Positions 35,591 through 49,845 of a stretch of DNA of 64,000 bases are shown piece by piece. A model generated the notes under the pieces. That model worked only from the letters and a program-made list of their open reading frames with translations. It had not been told where the DNA came from and did not search any database. The position numbers and the translations under genes were made by a program. The stretch's first letter is position 1. Each line of letters starts with the position of its first letter. Source of the stretch: Phycicoccus avicenniae (GTDB taxonomy: Bacteria; Actinomycetota; Actinomycetes; Actinomycetales; Dermatophilaceae); contig NZ_JAGSNF010000017.1 in NCBI RefSeq assembly GCF_018139485.1, positions 62,001 to 126,000 of the forward strand. Reading direction: 5' to 3'.

Positions 35591-36067
35591 TCAGACCGGC
35601 AGGGCCGCCACCTGCTCGGGGAGCCCGCCGAAGTCGCGCGGCTCACCGATGCCGTGGACGACCGACCAGCGCACCCGACCGTCGCGGCCGACGAGGAAGG
35701 TCCCCCGGATCGGCGCCCCGCTGCGCTCGTCGAGCACGCCGTAGGCCCGGGCCACCTCGCCGTGCGGCCAGGCGTCGGACAGCAGCGGGAAGAAGTAGCC
35801 CTGGATGTCGGCCCAGGCCCGCAGGCTGAACATGGCGTCGCACGAGATGCAGACGACCTGGAGGTCGTCGGTGACGAACCGCTCGAGGTGGTCGCGGATC
35901 TCGTCGAGCTCGCCGGTGCAGATGCCCGAGAAGGCCCACGGGAAGAAGACGACGACGACGTTCTTCTCGGCGACCAGGTCGCCGAGCGTGACGTCGGCTC
36001 CGTTCTGGTCCCGCAGGGTGAAGTCCGGCGCCGTCGACCCGGGCTGCAGCGGGCTGGTCTGGGTCAT
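35591..36067 (-). CDS. ahpE: Peroxiredoxin, AhpE type
   Basis: 158 residues, very close in layout to M. tuberculosis AhpE: APDFTLRDQNGADVTLGDL, then the peroxidatic Cys in PWAFSGICTGELDEIRD (about residue 50), FPLLSDAWPHGEVARAYGV and RGTFLVGRDGRVRWSV. One-Cys type: only Cys in VVCISCDAM could resolve it. Reduces peroxides and peroxynitrite. Lies 59 bp downstream of DUF3052, as in mycobacteria. Confidence 0.93.
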   Translation of the reverse strand: MTQTSPLQPGSTAPDFTLRDQNGADVTLGDLVAEKNVVVVFFPWAFSGICTGELDEIRDHLERFVTDDLQVVCISCDAMFSLRAWADIQGYFFPLLSDAWPHGEVARAYGVLDERSGAPIRGTFLVGRDGRVRWSVVHGIGEPRDFGGLPEQVAALPV

Positions 36068-36126
36068 GCCCCAATCCTGCCAGGACGTCGGCCCGGGGCG
36101 CGCGTCCGAGGTGGGTCCGTCGAGGG

Positions 36127-36561
36127 TCAGCGCCGGGGACCCTTCGGGGCGACGAGCTTGTGGGCCCGCCAGTCCTCGGAGGCGTTGAAGGTCCCGGACA
36201 GGTGCAGGCCGGTGACGACCGCCGCCTCGTCGATGTCCGTCGGGTCGACCTCGTCGTCCCCCCGCGGGGTGAGCAGCACGACGAACCCGCCCTCCTCGAG
36301 GACGCCGACCATGTCGACGAGCGCGTCGCCGAGGTCGCCGTCCTCGGGACGGAACCACAGCAGCACGGCGTCGGCCGCACCGGTGTACTCGTCGTCCTCC
36401 ATGGGGGCGCCGCAGGCGCCCTCGACGGCGTCGCGGAAGGCGTCGTCGACGTCGGTGTCGTAGCCGAACTCCTGGACGACCTGGTCCTGGACGAACCCGA
36501 GCCGGTCCACGACTCCGTTGCCGGTGGAACCCGGGTCCACCGGCGGGGCGGGGGTGTTCAC
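36127..36561 (-). CDS. DUF3052 family protein
   Basis: 144 residues: an N-terminal disordered segment, then VDRLGFVQDQVVQEFGYDTDVDDAFRDAVE and DAVLLWFRPEDGDLGDALVDM, the DUF3052 core, and a C-terminal LVAPKGPRR. Acidic soluble protein found next to ahpE and aceE across actinobacteria; function unknown. The GTG start (36561) is chosen from family length; AGAGG lies about 11 nt upstream. Confidence 0.85.
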   Translation of the reverse strand: MNTPAPPVDPGSTGNGVVDRLGFVQDQVVQEFGYDTDVDDAFRDAVEGACGAPMEDDEYTGAADAVLLWFRPEDGDLGDALVDMVGVLEEGGFVVLLTPRGDDEVDPTDIDEAAVVTGLHLSGTFNASEDWRAHKLVAPKGPRR

Positions 36562-36574
36562 GCTGTCCAACCTC

Positions 36575-38206
36575 TCATGTGCGGGGATCGTGCGGGGAGG
36601 GCCAGTCCACCAACGTAGACGTGGTCGGTGCAAGAGGAGGCCCGTTCCCGGGCGAGTCCCCACGAGCCGTCGCGGCGGCGTCCGGCGCCGGCCCGGGGAC
36701 CGACCGGCGGGCCCGCCGGGCCGCCTCGCCGACGACGTCGAGGAAGGCCTCGGCGTCGGCCACCGACAGGTGGCGCACCGCCGCCGACACCGGACCGGGG
36801 GTCGAGACCACCCGCGCCTCGGCGAGGCCCCGCCGACGTTCCCACGGTCCCTGGGACAGGGTGAGCGACTGCACCCGCGCGTAGGGCACGAGGACCATCC
36901 GCCGGGAGAAGCGACCGGTGCGCACGTGCAGGACCTCGTCGCCGAGGGCGTAGCCGTTGCGTTCCCAGGACCACGGGTCGAAGAGGCGGGCGGCAGGCGG
37001 TGGGCCGGTCCAGCCGCCGTCGCGGCCGGTGCCGTGCAGTGCCGCGCGCACGAGCGGGTCGTGCGGGTCGGCCCCGAGCGGGGCGAGGACCGCGTCGACG
37101 TCCGCGATCGTGCCGACGGGCAGGAGCGCCGCCTGCACCTCCTGGCCCTCGCTCTGTCCGGTCCCGGCGACGTTGACCCGCATCCGCCACCACCCGAAGG
37201 GCCGCCACAGCACCGGCTGGACGGCCTCGACGGCCTGGACACGGTGCAGCGGGACGACGGAGGCCCGCAGCTCGGTGAGCCCGTGCCGCATCCGCAGGGC
37301 GTTCGAGGTCCGGGTCATCCGGAAGTTGCCGTGGAGCAGCAGCTCGCGGACCCGCCCGACGCCGAAGGCGAACGCGGCGGGCAGGAGGGCCGGGACGGCG
37401 GCCAGGACCCCCGGACCGACGTCGAAGAGCACCGAGGACACCCCGCCCGCGACGACGAGGAGCACGAGCAGGACGGCCGCGACGACCGTCGGGCCGTGCA
37501 GCAGCGTCGACGCGACGAGCCGCCCGTTGGGCACCGCGACGACGGGGGTCCCCTCGTCGGTCCGGTCCCGGGCCCCGGCTGGCACCTGCGCGGGCGCCGC
37601 ACCGTCCGGGACGTCGGCGTCCGCCGCCGCGGGGCCGGGACCCTCGTCGGTGCGGCTCGCGAGATCGAGGAGCTCGGCGCGCAGCGCCTCCGCCCGCGGC
37701 TCGGCGAGGAAGGCCAGCGTCAGGTGCGAGTCGGAGCCCCCGGCCGACTGGACGACGACCTGCGAGAGACCGACGAGGCGCGCGAGGATCGGCCGGGTGG
37801 TCTCGACGGCCTGGATGCGCTCGAGCGGGACCTGCCGGTGCTGCCGGAAGAGCACGCCGTTGCGCAGCTCGACCTGGGCTCCGGTGACCCGGAAGCGGGT
37901 GAAGCGCCAGCTGACGTGGAACGCCCCCGCGATGGCCGCGACGACGACGACGAGGACGGCGAGCGCGATGAACGGGTGGTCGACGACGGCGAGGCCGACC
38001 CCGCCGTCGGCCCCACCCGGCAGGTCGTCGGTGGGGTCCTCCCCCGGGTCGAACGAGGACAGGACCCGGTCGACGAGCTGGCTCACGAAGTAGCCGAGGA
38101 CGGCGAGCAGCACCACGCCGCCGCGCAGCAGCGGCGAGAGCGGGTGCAGCCGCTGCCATCCGTCGTCGGAGGCCTGGTCGACGACGGGGACCTCGGGCGC
38201 CGTCAC
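36575..38206 (-). CDS. Membrane protein with three bacterial PH (bPH2) domains
   Basis: 543 residues, YdbT-like. Two pairs of transmembrane helices (about 25-45 and 85-105; 235-260 and 268-290) each precede a bPH2 domain: RFRVTGAQVELRNGVLFRQH with PLERIQAVET; MTRTSNALRMRHGL with PLHRVQAVEAVQP; and a third, ERNGYALGDEVLHVRTGRFS with VPYARVQSLTL. The GTG start overlaps the stop of the single-bPH2 protein gene upstream (GTGA), so the two form a unit. Role unknown; family members are linked to envelope stress. Confidence 0.85.
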   Translation of the reverse strand: MTAPEVPVVDQASDDGWQRLHPLSPLLRGGVVLLAVLGYFVSQLVDRVLSSFDPGEDPTDDLPGGADGGVGLAVVDHPFIALAVLVVVVAAIAGAFHVSWRFTRFRVTGAQVELRNGVLFRQHRQVPLERIQAVETTRPILARLVGLSQVVVQSAGGSDSHLTLAFLAEPRAEALRAELLDLASRTDEGPGPAAADADVPDGAAPAQVPAGARDRTDEGTPVVAVPNGRLVASTLLHGPTVVAAVLLVLLVVAGGVSSVLFDVGPGVLAAVPALLPAAFAFGVGRVRELLLHGNFRMTRTSNALRMRHGLTELRASVVPLHRVQAVEAVQPVLWRPFGWWRMRVNVAGTGQSEGQEVQAALLPVGTIADVDAVLAPLGADPHDPLVRAALHGTGRDGGWTGPPPAARLFDPWSWERNGYALGDEVLHVRTGRFSRRMVLVPYARVQSLTLSQGPWERRRGLAEARVVSTPGPVSAAVRHLSVADAEAFLDVVGEAARRARRSVPGPAPDAAATARGDSPGNGPPLAPTTSTLVDWPSPHDPRT

Positions 38207-38727
38207 AGGCCGGCCCGCTGCGCCTCGCCCCGGGCGGACAGCCGGGTCCGCAGCGCCTCCGCATCGTCGACGGGCAGCCCCGGCAGCGACCCCCCGCTCT
38301 CCGGGGACGCCGTGTGGATCTCGCAGGACGCGATGCCGAGGGCACGGGCGAGCGGCCCGGACTGGATGTCGACGTACTGGAGTCGGCCGTAGGGGACGCT
38401 CACGAGGGTGCGGAAGAGCCGTCCCTTGCGGATGACGATCTCCTCGTCGAGCTCGACCCAGGAGATGGCCGACACCTGCCGGGTCACGAGCCAGGCCCCC
38501 CAGGCCCCGACGAGCACGACGGCGGCGGGCACCGCCCACAGCCACGGGGTGAGCACGAGGGCGAGGACGACGCCGACGACGAGGGGCACGGCGAGGACGA
38601 TCCCGAGGACGAGGAGCCGGGCGGTGACGAGCGAGCGGGACACCGGGCGCCACGCGAGGTCGCCGCCGTGCAGCGTGACCCCCGCGCCGGGCCCGGTCTC
38701 CACCGGGTGGGGACTCGGGTCGGACAT
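38203..38727 (-). CDS. Membrane protein with one bacterial PH (bPH2) domain
   Basis: 174 residues, YdbS-like: two transmembrane helices (about 35-58 and 63-85) followed by SWVELDEEIVIRKGRLFRTLVSVPYGRLQYVDIQSGPLARALG, the bPH2 core. Paired with the larger three-domain protein, an arrangement known from ydbS-ydbT of Bacillus. Divergent from fdhD. Confidence 0.85.
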   Translation of the reverse strand: MSDPSPHPVETGPGAGVTLHGGDLAWRPVSRSLVTARLLVLGIVLAVPLVVGVVLALVLTPWLWAVPAAVVLVGAWGAWLVTRQVSAISWVELDEEIVIRKGRLFRTLVSVPYGRLQYVDIQSGPLARALGIASCEIHTASPESGGSLPGLPVDDAEALRTRLSARGEAQRAGL

Positions 38728-38799
38728 GGACCCAGTGTGCACGAGCGTCCCGACGCCCGAGGTGCGCCCGCGGGACGGGCCGTGTGTTTGGATGCGGCC

Positions 38800-39633
38800 A
38801 TGGGCCGGGTGACGACACGGGTACCGCGCACGCGCGTCGACCTCGAGATCGGCAGCAGCGTGCGACGTCCCGACACCGTCGCCGTCGAGGAGCCGCTCGA
38901 GGTGCGGGTCGACGACGTCGCGCTCGCGACGACGATGCGCACGCCGGGGGACGACTTCGACCTCGCCCTGGGCCACCTGCTCACCGAGGGGCTCGTGCGC
39001 TCGGCCGCCGACGTCGCGACGATGATGCACTGCACGGACCTCGCCGAGGACGGTTCCCCCACGTTCAACGTCGTCGACGCCACCCTGGCGCCCGGCGTGA
39101 CGCTCGACCGTCCGGCGCGCGAGCGCACCGAGACGATGACGAGCGCCTGCGGCGTCTGCGGGTCGGCCTCGATCGACGCCGTGCGGACCGCGAGCCGGGT
39201 CGACGTGGCCGCGGACCCCGTCACCGTGCCGGGCGCGGTGCTGGCCGGCCTCCCCGACGCCCTGCGCGAGCAGCAGCAGACGTTCGACCGGACCGGCGGG
39301 ACGCACGCGGCGGGGCTGGCGGACTCCACGGGCCGTCTGCTCGTCGTGCGCGAGGACGTCGGACGGCACAACGCCGTCGACAAGGTCGTCGGCGCCGCGG
39401 CTCGCGAGACGCTGCCCCCGTTCTCCGGGACCGTGCTCGTCGTGAGCGCCCGGGCCAGCTTCGAGATCGTCCAGAAGGCGGCGGTCGTCGGCATCCCGGT
39501 CGTCGTCGCCGTCGGGGCGCCGACCTCGCTCGCGGTCGAGTTCGCCGAGGAGTCCGGCATCACCCTCTGCGCGTTCGTTCGAGCCCCTCGCTACTCGGTG
39601 TACAGCCGTCCGGACCGGCTCGCGACGGCCTGA
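38800..39633 (+). CDS. fdhD: Formate dehydrogenase accessory sulfurtransferase
   Basis: 277 residues. FdhD carries sulfur from the desulfurase to the Mo-bis-MGD cofactor of formate dehydrogenase. Seen: VEEPLEVRVDDVALATTMRTPGDDFDLALGHLLTEG, the sulfur-carrying CGVCG motif (about residue 120), GGTHAAGLAD, VREDVGRHNAVDKVVG and SARASFEIVQKAAVVGIPVV. No formate dehydrogenase gene is present in the window, so its client lies elsewhere. It interrupts the usual DUF3052-aceE neighbourhood. Confidence 0.95.
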   Translation: MGRVTTRVPRTRVDLEIGSSVRRPDTVAVEEPLEVRVDDVALATTMRTPGDDFDLALGHLLTEGLVRSAADVATMMHCTDLAEDGSPTFNVVDATLAPGVTLDRPARERTETMTSACGVCGSASIDAVRTASRVDVAADPVTVPGAVLAGLPDALREQQQTFDRTGGTHAAGLADSTGRLLVVREDVGRHNAVDKVVGAAARETLPPFSGTVLVVSARASFEIVQKAAVVGIPVVVAVGAPTSLAVEFAEESGITLCAFVRAPRYSVYSRPDRLATA

Positions 39634-39781
39634 CCGAGGAGCCCGGTCGGGCACACCGGACCTCGACGTACCGTCCAGTAGCGCGACCCGGGTTGTGACG
39701 GGGGGCACGTCAGGGTGAAGGATGGGGCGACCGGCCCCCTCACCCGGGGGCGCGGCCCACGACCGCTGAAAGGACGAGCCC
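39634..39781 (+). promoter_or_regulatory. Upstream region of aceE
   Basis: 148 bp without a gene. TTGTGA (39693-39698) and AAGGAT (39718-39723) could serve as -35 and -10 with a 19-nt spacer, giving a leader of about 50 nt ending in GAAAGGA, the likely ribosome site. No riboswitch shape that I recognise (in particular no THI box). Confidence 0.35.
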
Positions 39782-42564
<2,783 letters not shown>

Positions 42565-42568
<4 letters not shown>

Positions 42569-42864
42569 TCGCCGCGTTCAGCATCGCCGGGGCCCCGGAC
42601 GACTCCGGGTCCTACGCCGTCGGCGTCGCCGAGGCCGTGCGCATCGTGCGCGACTCCGGCCTGCCCTACGAGACGAACTCGATGTTCACGAACATCGAGG
42701 GCGAGTGGGACGAGGTGATGGCCGTCATCGGGCGCTGCGTCGACGCGATGACGGCCGTGAACCCGCGCGTCTCGCTCGTCGTCAAGTGCGACATCCGGCC
42801 CGGCCACACCGGCCAGATCGAGCACAAGGCCGCCCGCGTGCAGGCCCTCCTCGACGAGGACTGA
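42565..42864 (+). CDS. MTH1187-family thiamine-binding protein (DUF77)
   Basis: 99 residues: [50 protein letters not shown] and [14 protein letters not shown], the MTH1187/YkoF-like ferredoxin fold that binds thiamine in characterised members. The GTG overlaps the aceE stop by 4 bp. Because AceE needs thiamine diphosphate, the overlap suggests a role in cofactor supply or sensing; this is inference. Confidence 0.88.
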
Positions 42865-42918
42865 CCTCCACGAGGCCGCCCCCGTGCGGGCCTCCCTCGG
42901 GGGTCACCGACCTCGACG

Positions 42919-42960
42919 CGACAGCGCGCCCCGTCCCTGCCGGGACGGGGCGCGCTGTCG
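42919..42960. terminator. Perfect 19-bp palindromic terminator between convergent operons
   Basis: Arms 42919-42937 and 42942-42960 are fully complementary, loop TGCC. Lies between the aceE operon end (42864) and the katG end (42972) and can act on both strands. No T tract on either side. Confidence 0.8.
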
Positions 42961-42971
42961 TGCGACGCGGC

Positions 42972-45170
42972 TCAGCCGTGCAGGTCGAACCGGTCGTTCT
43001 CCATGACCTGGACCCACGCCCCGACGAAGTCGTCGAGGAAGCGCTGCTCGCCGTCGGCGCTGCCGTAGACCTCGGCGATGGCGCGCAGCTGGGCGTGCGA
43101 GCCGAAGACGAGGTCGGTGGCGCCGGCGGTCCAGCGGCCGTCGCTGCTCTCGTAGACGTTCTCCTCGGCCGCGGTCGACCAGGTGACGCCCGGGGTGAGC
43201 AGGGTGGTGAACCAGCCGTTGTCGAGCCGGCCCGTGCTCTCGGTGAGCGTGCCGACGGCGCTGCCGCCGACGGTCGCGCCGATCGAGCGCAGACCACCCA
43301 TGAGCGCGGTCATCTGCGGGGCGGTGAGCCCGAGCATGAAGGCTCGCTCGAGGAGCAGCTGCTCCGGGCGCGCCTTGTCACCGGCGCGCAGGTACTGGCG
43401 GAAGCCGTCGGCGCGCGGCTCGAGCCACGCGACGGAGTCGACGTCCGTCATCTCCTGCGTCGCGTCGGTCCGGCCCGGGGTGAACGGGACGGTGACGTCG
43501 TGCCCGGCGTCCTTCGCGGCCTTCTCGATCCCGGCGGAGCCGCCGAGGACGATGAGGTCGGCGAGCGAGACGGTCCGGCCACCGGCGTCGTCGAAGTCCT
43601 TCTTCAAAGCCTCGAGGGTCGACAGGACGGAGGCGAGCTCCTCGGGCTCGTTGACCTCCCACGAGCGCTGCGGCTCGAGGGCGATCCGGGCGCCGTTGGC
43701 GCCGCCGCGCATGTCGGTGCGGCGGAACGAGGCGGCCGAGGCCCACGCGGTCTTCACGAGCTGCTGGACGGTGAGGCCGGAGCCGAGCAGCGCCTGCTTG
43801 AGCTGCGCGACGTCCTCGTCGGTCAGCTCGTCACCGGAGCGGGCCGGGACCGGGTCCTGCCACAGCTGGGCCTCGGGGACCCACGGGCCGAGGAAGCGCT
43901 CGACCGGACCCATGTCGCGGTGGAGCAGCTTGTACCAGGCCTTGGCGAAGGCGAGGCGGAACTCCTCGGGGTTCTCGTGGAAGCGCCGCGAGATCTTCTC
44001 GTAGGCCGGGTCCATGCGCAGCGACAGGTCCGTCGTGAGCATCGTCGGCTGGCGCTTCGGCGACTCGGCGTCCGGGCCGGGCACCGACCCCTCGCCACCG
44101 CCGTCGACCGGACGCCACTGCCAGGCGCCGGCCGGGGACTTGTGCAGCTCCCACTCGAACCCGAAGAGGTTGTCGAAGTAGAGGTTGCTCCACTCCGTCG
44201 GGCGCTGGGTCCACGTGACCTCGAGGCCGGAGGTGATGGCGTCGCGACCGACGCCGCTGCCGTGCTCGCTCTTCCAGCCCAGGCCCATCGAGTGCACCGG
44301 GCAGCCCTCGGGCTCGGGGCCGACGAGGTCGGGGTCGCCGGCGCCGTGGGTCTTGCCGAAGGTGTGGCCACCGGCGATGAGGGCGACGGTCTCCTCGTCG
44401 TTCATCGCCATCCGGCCGAAGGTCTCGCGGATGTCCCGCGCGGCCTTCACCGGGTCGGGCTCGCCGTTGGGGCCCTCCGGGTTGACGTAGATGAGGCCCA
44501 TCTGGACCGCGCCGAGCGGGTTGGACAGCTCGCGGTCGCCGCTGTAGCGCTCGTCGCCGAGCCAGGTGTCCTCGGTGCCCCAGTTGACCTCCTCCGGCTC
44601 CCACACGTCGGGGCGGCCGAAGGCGAAGCCGAAGGTCTCGAAGCCCATGTCCTCGAGCGCGACGTTGCCGGCGAGGACGAGCAGGTCGGCCCAGGAGACC
44701 TGCTGGCCGTACTTCTGCTTGACCGGCCACAGCAGGCGGCGGGCCTTGTCGAGGTTGCCGTTGTCGGGCCAGGAGTTGAGCGGCGCGAAGCGCTGCTGGC
44801 CCCGGCCACCACCACCGCGGCCGTCCTCGACGCGGTAGGTGCCGGCGGAGTGCCAGCTCATCCGGATGAAGAGCGGGCCGTAGTGGCCGAAGTCGGACGG
44901 CCACCAGTCCTGCGAGGTGCGCATGACCTCGACGAGGTCGGCCTTGAGCGCGTCGACGTCGAGACCGGAGACGGCCGCGCGGTAGTCGAAGGACCCCCCG
45001 AGCGGGTCGGCCTTGCGGTCGTTGGTGTGCAGGACGGAGACGTCGAGCTGGTCGGGCCACCAGTCCTGGTTGGTGCGCGGTCGGGTGCCGGTCGCCGGGC
45101 TCGGGGAGGAGAGCGCGGGGTTCTCGCTCTCGCTGCCCTCGGCCGTCACGCCGGTGCTCTGGTCGGTCAC
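42972..45170 (-). CDS. katG: Catalase-peroxidase
   Basis: 732 residues, full length with both the heme domain and the inactive C-terminal repeat. Removes hydrogen peroxide by catalase and peroxidase chemistry. Seen: distal side [11 protein letters not shown], the covalent Met-Tyr-Trp adduct residues in [19 protein letters not shown] and GRMAMNDEE, and the proximal His in [16 protein letters not shown]. The GTG at 45170 is chosen: AGGAG lies 9 nt upstream, whereas it directly abuts the alternative ATG at 45179. It follows furA by 46 bp, the usual FurA-controlled pair. Confidence 0.95.
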   Translation of the reverse strand: MTDQSTGVTAEGSESENPALSSPSPATGTRPRTNQDWWPDQLDVSVLHTNDRKADPLGGSFDYRAAVSGLDVDALKADLVEVMRTSQDWWPSDFGHYGPLFIRMSWHSAGTYRVEDGRGGGGRGQQRFAPLNSWPDNGNLDKARRLLWPVKQKYGQQVSWADLLVLAGNVALEDMGFETFGFAFGRPDVWEPEEVNWGTEDTWLGDERYSGDRELSNPLGAVQMGLIYVNPEGPNGEPDPVKAARDIRETFGRMAMNDEETVALIAGGHTFGKTHGAGDPDLVGPEPEGCPVHSMGLGWKSEHGSGVGRDAITSGLEVTWTQRPTEWSNLYFDNLFGFEWELHKSPAGAWQWRPVDGGGEGSVPGPDAESPKRQPTMLTTDLSLRMDPAYEKISRRFHENPEEFRLAFAKAWYKLLHRDMGPVERFLGPWVPEAQLWQDPVPARSGDELTDEDVAQLKQALLGSGLTVQQLVKTAWASAASFRRTDMRGGANGARIALEPQRSWEVNEPEELASVLSTLEALKKDFDDAGGRTVSLADLIVLGGSAGIEKAAKDAGHDVTVPFTPGRTDATQEMTDVDSVAWLEPRADGFRQYLRAGDKARPEQLLLERAFMLGLTAPQMTALMGGLRSIGATVGGSAVGTLTESTGRLDNGWFTTLLTPGVTWSTAAEENVYESSDGRWTAGATDLVFGSHAQLRAIAEVYGSADGEQRFLDDFVGAWVQVMENDRFDLHG

Positions 45171-45216
45171 GTGGTCCATCTCCTGTTCGGTGGTGGTGCT
45201 TGCGGTCGGTCGGTGG

Positions 45217-45657
45217 TCAGGCGGGCTCGGCGGCCCGCCGGGTCTCGCAGTCCGGGCAGAGCCCCCAGTAGACGACCTCCGCCTCGTCGATGACGAAGCC
45301 GTGGTCGTCCGACGCCGTGAGGCACGGGGTCTCCCCCGTCGCGCAGTCGACGTCGGCGATCGTGCCGCAGTGTCGACAGACGACGTGGTGGTGGTTGTCC
45401 CCGACCCGGGCCTCGTACCGCGCCGCCGAGCCCGAGGGCTGGATGCGTCGCACGAGGCCGGCGTCGGTGAGGGCACGCAGGACGTCGTAGACGGCCTGGT
45501 GCGACACCGCCCCGACGTCCTCGCGCACGGTGCGCGCGATGGTGTCGGTGTCGGCGTGCGGGTGGTCGTGCACCGCCGCGAGGACCGCCAGCCGGGGCCG
45601 CGTCACGCGGAGCGAGGCCCCGCGCAGCATGTCCGGGTAACGGTGGTCGGTCGGCAT
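45217..45657 (-). CDS. furA: Fur-family regulator FurA
   Basis: 146 residues. Peroxide/metal-responsive repressor of katG in actinobacteria. Winged helix: [24 protein letters not shown], then [32 protein letters not shown]; metal/zinc site [17 protein letters not shown] and the second Cys pair in [12 protein letters not shown]. The ATG at 45657 is preferred over the upstream start at 45669 because a CATGCT -10 ends 7 nt before it. Directly upstream of katG. Confidence 0.93.
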   Translation of the reverse strand: MPTDHRYPDMLRGASLRVTRPRLAVLAAVHDHPHADTDTIARTVREDVGAVSHQAVYDVLRALTDAGLVRRIQPSGSAARYEARVGDNHHHVVCRHCGTIADVDCATGETPCLTASDDHGFVIDEAEVVYWGLCPDCETRRAAEPA

Positions 45658-45664
45658 ACCCGTG

Positions 45665-45692
45665 AGCATGCCAGTTTTCTGGAACGAGTCAA
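45665..45692 (-). promoter_or_regulatory. furA promoter with palindromic operator
   Basis: Minus strand: TTGACT (-35, 45692-45687), 16-nt spacer, CATGCT (-10, 45670-45665), then 7 nt to the furA ATG (leaderless). The spacer contains the palindrome CCAGAAAACTGG (45682-45671). TTGACT followed by TTCCAGAAAA resembles the furA promoters that I know from mycobacteria, where FurA autoregulates. Confidence 0.7.
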
Positions 45693-45810
45693 GAATCGCA
45701 GGTGGCGGCCGGGGCGACGACCGACGCCGCCCACCGGGTCGCGGTGGACGGCGTCGCGTCGAGGGGCGCCCGTCCCGGTCGGGCGGGTCGGCGGTCGGAC
45801 GGGACGGCGG

Positions 45811-48531
<2,721 letters not shown>

Positions 48532-48558
48532 CCGGCCCCCGCCGCGGTGGTGGCGCCC

Positions 48559-48564
48559 TAGAGT
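48559..48564 (+). promoter_or_regulatory. Leaderless promoter -10 of fasR
   Basis: TAGAGT with a 6-nt spacer to the GTG at 48571. Confidence 0.65.
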
Positions 48565-48570
48565 TGTGGG

Positions 48571-49746
48571 GTGTCCACGACGTCCTCCCCCGACACCCGC
48601 ACCCGGGTCGCCCGCGCCGCCGGCGACCTCGGCGCCGCGGCGGTCCGCCAGATGGAGGCCGACCACGAGTGGTTCCGCGCCCTCTCGGCGGAGAACCGGT
48701 CCTGGGTCGGGCTCGTCGCCCAGGCCGGCATCTCGAGCTTCGTCCAGTGGTTCGAGGCCGACGACGACCGGACCGCCGTCACGGCCGACGTCTTCGGCAC
48801 CGCGCCGCGTGAGCTGACCCGCTCGATCAGCCTCGCCCAGACCCTCGACCTCATCCGCACCGTCATCGGGGTCGTCGAGCGCGAGACGGCCACCCTGGCC
48901 ACCCCGGCCGAGGCCCGGGAAGCGCGGGAGGCGGTCCTGCGCTACAGCCGCGAGGTCGCCTTCGCCGCGGCGGAGGTCTACGCCGAGGCGGCGGAGGCCC
49001 GCGGGGCGTGGGACGCCCGGCTCGAGTCGCTCGTCGTCGACGCCGTGATCCGCGGCGAGGCGGACGACTCGATGCAGTCCCGCGCCGCCGCCCTCGGCTG
49101 GGGCTCGGTGACGGACGTCGCCGTCGTCGTCGGCTCCACCCCTCGTGGCGCCACGGGACCGGTCCTCGACGAGCTGCACCGCACGGCCCGCCGCGCCGGC
49201 CTGCAGCTGCTCGTCGCCATCCACGGGCCGCGGGTCGTCTGCATCGGCGGCCACGTCACGGACCCGATGACGCTCGCGCGCTCCCTCGACCCGCACCTCG
49301 CCGACGGCCCGCTCGTCGTCGGCCCGACGGTCCCGCACCTCTTCGCCGCCGGCCGCAGTGCCCGGGCCGCCGTCTCCGGTCACACCGCCGCACCCGCCTG
49401 GCCCGGCGCCCCCCGGCCGGTCCACGCCGACGACCTCCTCGGCGAGCGGGCGCTGATCGGTGACCTCCCCGCCCGCAACGCCCTCGCCGCCCGGATCCTG
49501 CGACCCCTCCAGGAGTCGAGCGGCGGGGCCCTCCTCGAGACGGCCGCCGCCTGGCTCGACGACGGCCTCGGGGTCGAGGGCACCGCGCGCACCCTCATCG
49601 TCCACCCGAACACCGTCCGGTACCGGCTCGGCGGGATCGAGCGGGCGACGGGCTACGACCTCACCGACCCGCACGACGCACAGACGGTGCGCACCGCCCT
49701 CGCCCTGCACCGCCTCGGTCCGGCGGCCCGCGTCGCCCCCCGGTGA
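48571..49746 (+). CDS. fasR: PucR-family regulator of fatty-acid synthesis (FasR)
   Basis: 391 residues. The C-terminal PucR-type helix-turn-helix is clear: LLETAAAWLDDGLGVEGTARTLIVHPNTVRYRLGGIERATG. The N-terminal two-thirds is the GGDEF-like/PucR regulatory region (SLAQTLDLIRTVIGVVERE). Position directly before fabD-fabH-acpP-fabF matches FasR of Streptomyces, an activator of that operon, and Rv2242 of M. tuberculosis. The effector is unknown from sequence; acyl-CoA sensing is reported for the Streptomyces protein only by my recollection. Confidence 0.88.
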   Translation: MSTTSSPDTRTRVARAAGDLGAAAVRQMEADHEWFRALSAENRSWVGLVAQAGISSFVQWFEADDDRTAVTADVFGTAPRELTRSISLAQTLDLIRTVIGVVERETATLATPAEAREAREAVLRYSREVAFAAAEVYAEAAEARGAWDARLESLVVDAVIRGEADDSMQSRAAALGWGSVTDVAVVVGSTPRGATGPVLDELHRTARRAGLQLLVAIHGPRVVCIGGHVTDPMTLARSLDPHLADGPLVVGPTVPHLFAAGRSARAAVSGHTAAPAWPGAPRPVHADDLLGERALIGDLPARNALAARILRPLQESSGGALLETAAAWLDDGLGVEGTARTLIVHPNTVRYRLGGIERATGYDLTDPHDAQTVRTALALHRLGPAARVAPR

Positions 49747-49759
49747 CCACGGACCCCCG

Positions 49760-49778
49760 TTTGGAGGATCCCCACAAA
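49760..49778 (+). promoter_or_regulatory. Candidate FasR operator upstream of fabD
   Basis: TTTGGAGGATCCCCACAAA: TTTG/CAAA arms around a GGATCC centre, symmetric apart from one inserted base. The centre is about 77 bp upstream of the predicted fabD transcription start, a suitable place for an activator. It is the only AT-containing palindrome between fasR and fabD. Confidence 0.5.
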
Positions 49779-49832
49779 TGACGACGGGCAGGTTCGTCCC
49801 CCCTCGTCACGACCGGCACGGCCCGTACCCGC

Positions 49833-49838
49833 CACGCT
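49833..49838 (+). promoter_or_regulatory. Candidate leaderless -10 of fabD
   Basis: CACGCT with a 7-nt spacer to the GTG at 49846; weaker than the TAGACT-type elements, as would suit an activated promoter. Confidence 0.45.
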
Positions 49839-49845
49839 GGGACTC

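Noticed and set aside
39634-39781. TPP riboswitch before aceE
   Set aside because: I looked for a THI-box-like sequence because the downstream gene binds thiamine; none of the conserved CUGAGA/GAUAAUGCC-like elements is present.
45171-45179. katG start at ATG 45179
   Set aside because: The AGGAG directly touches this ATG, leaving no spacer; GTG 45170 has a normal 9-nt distance.
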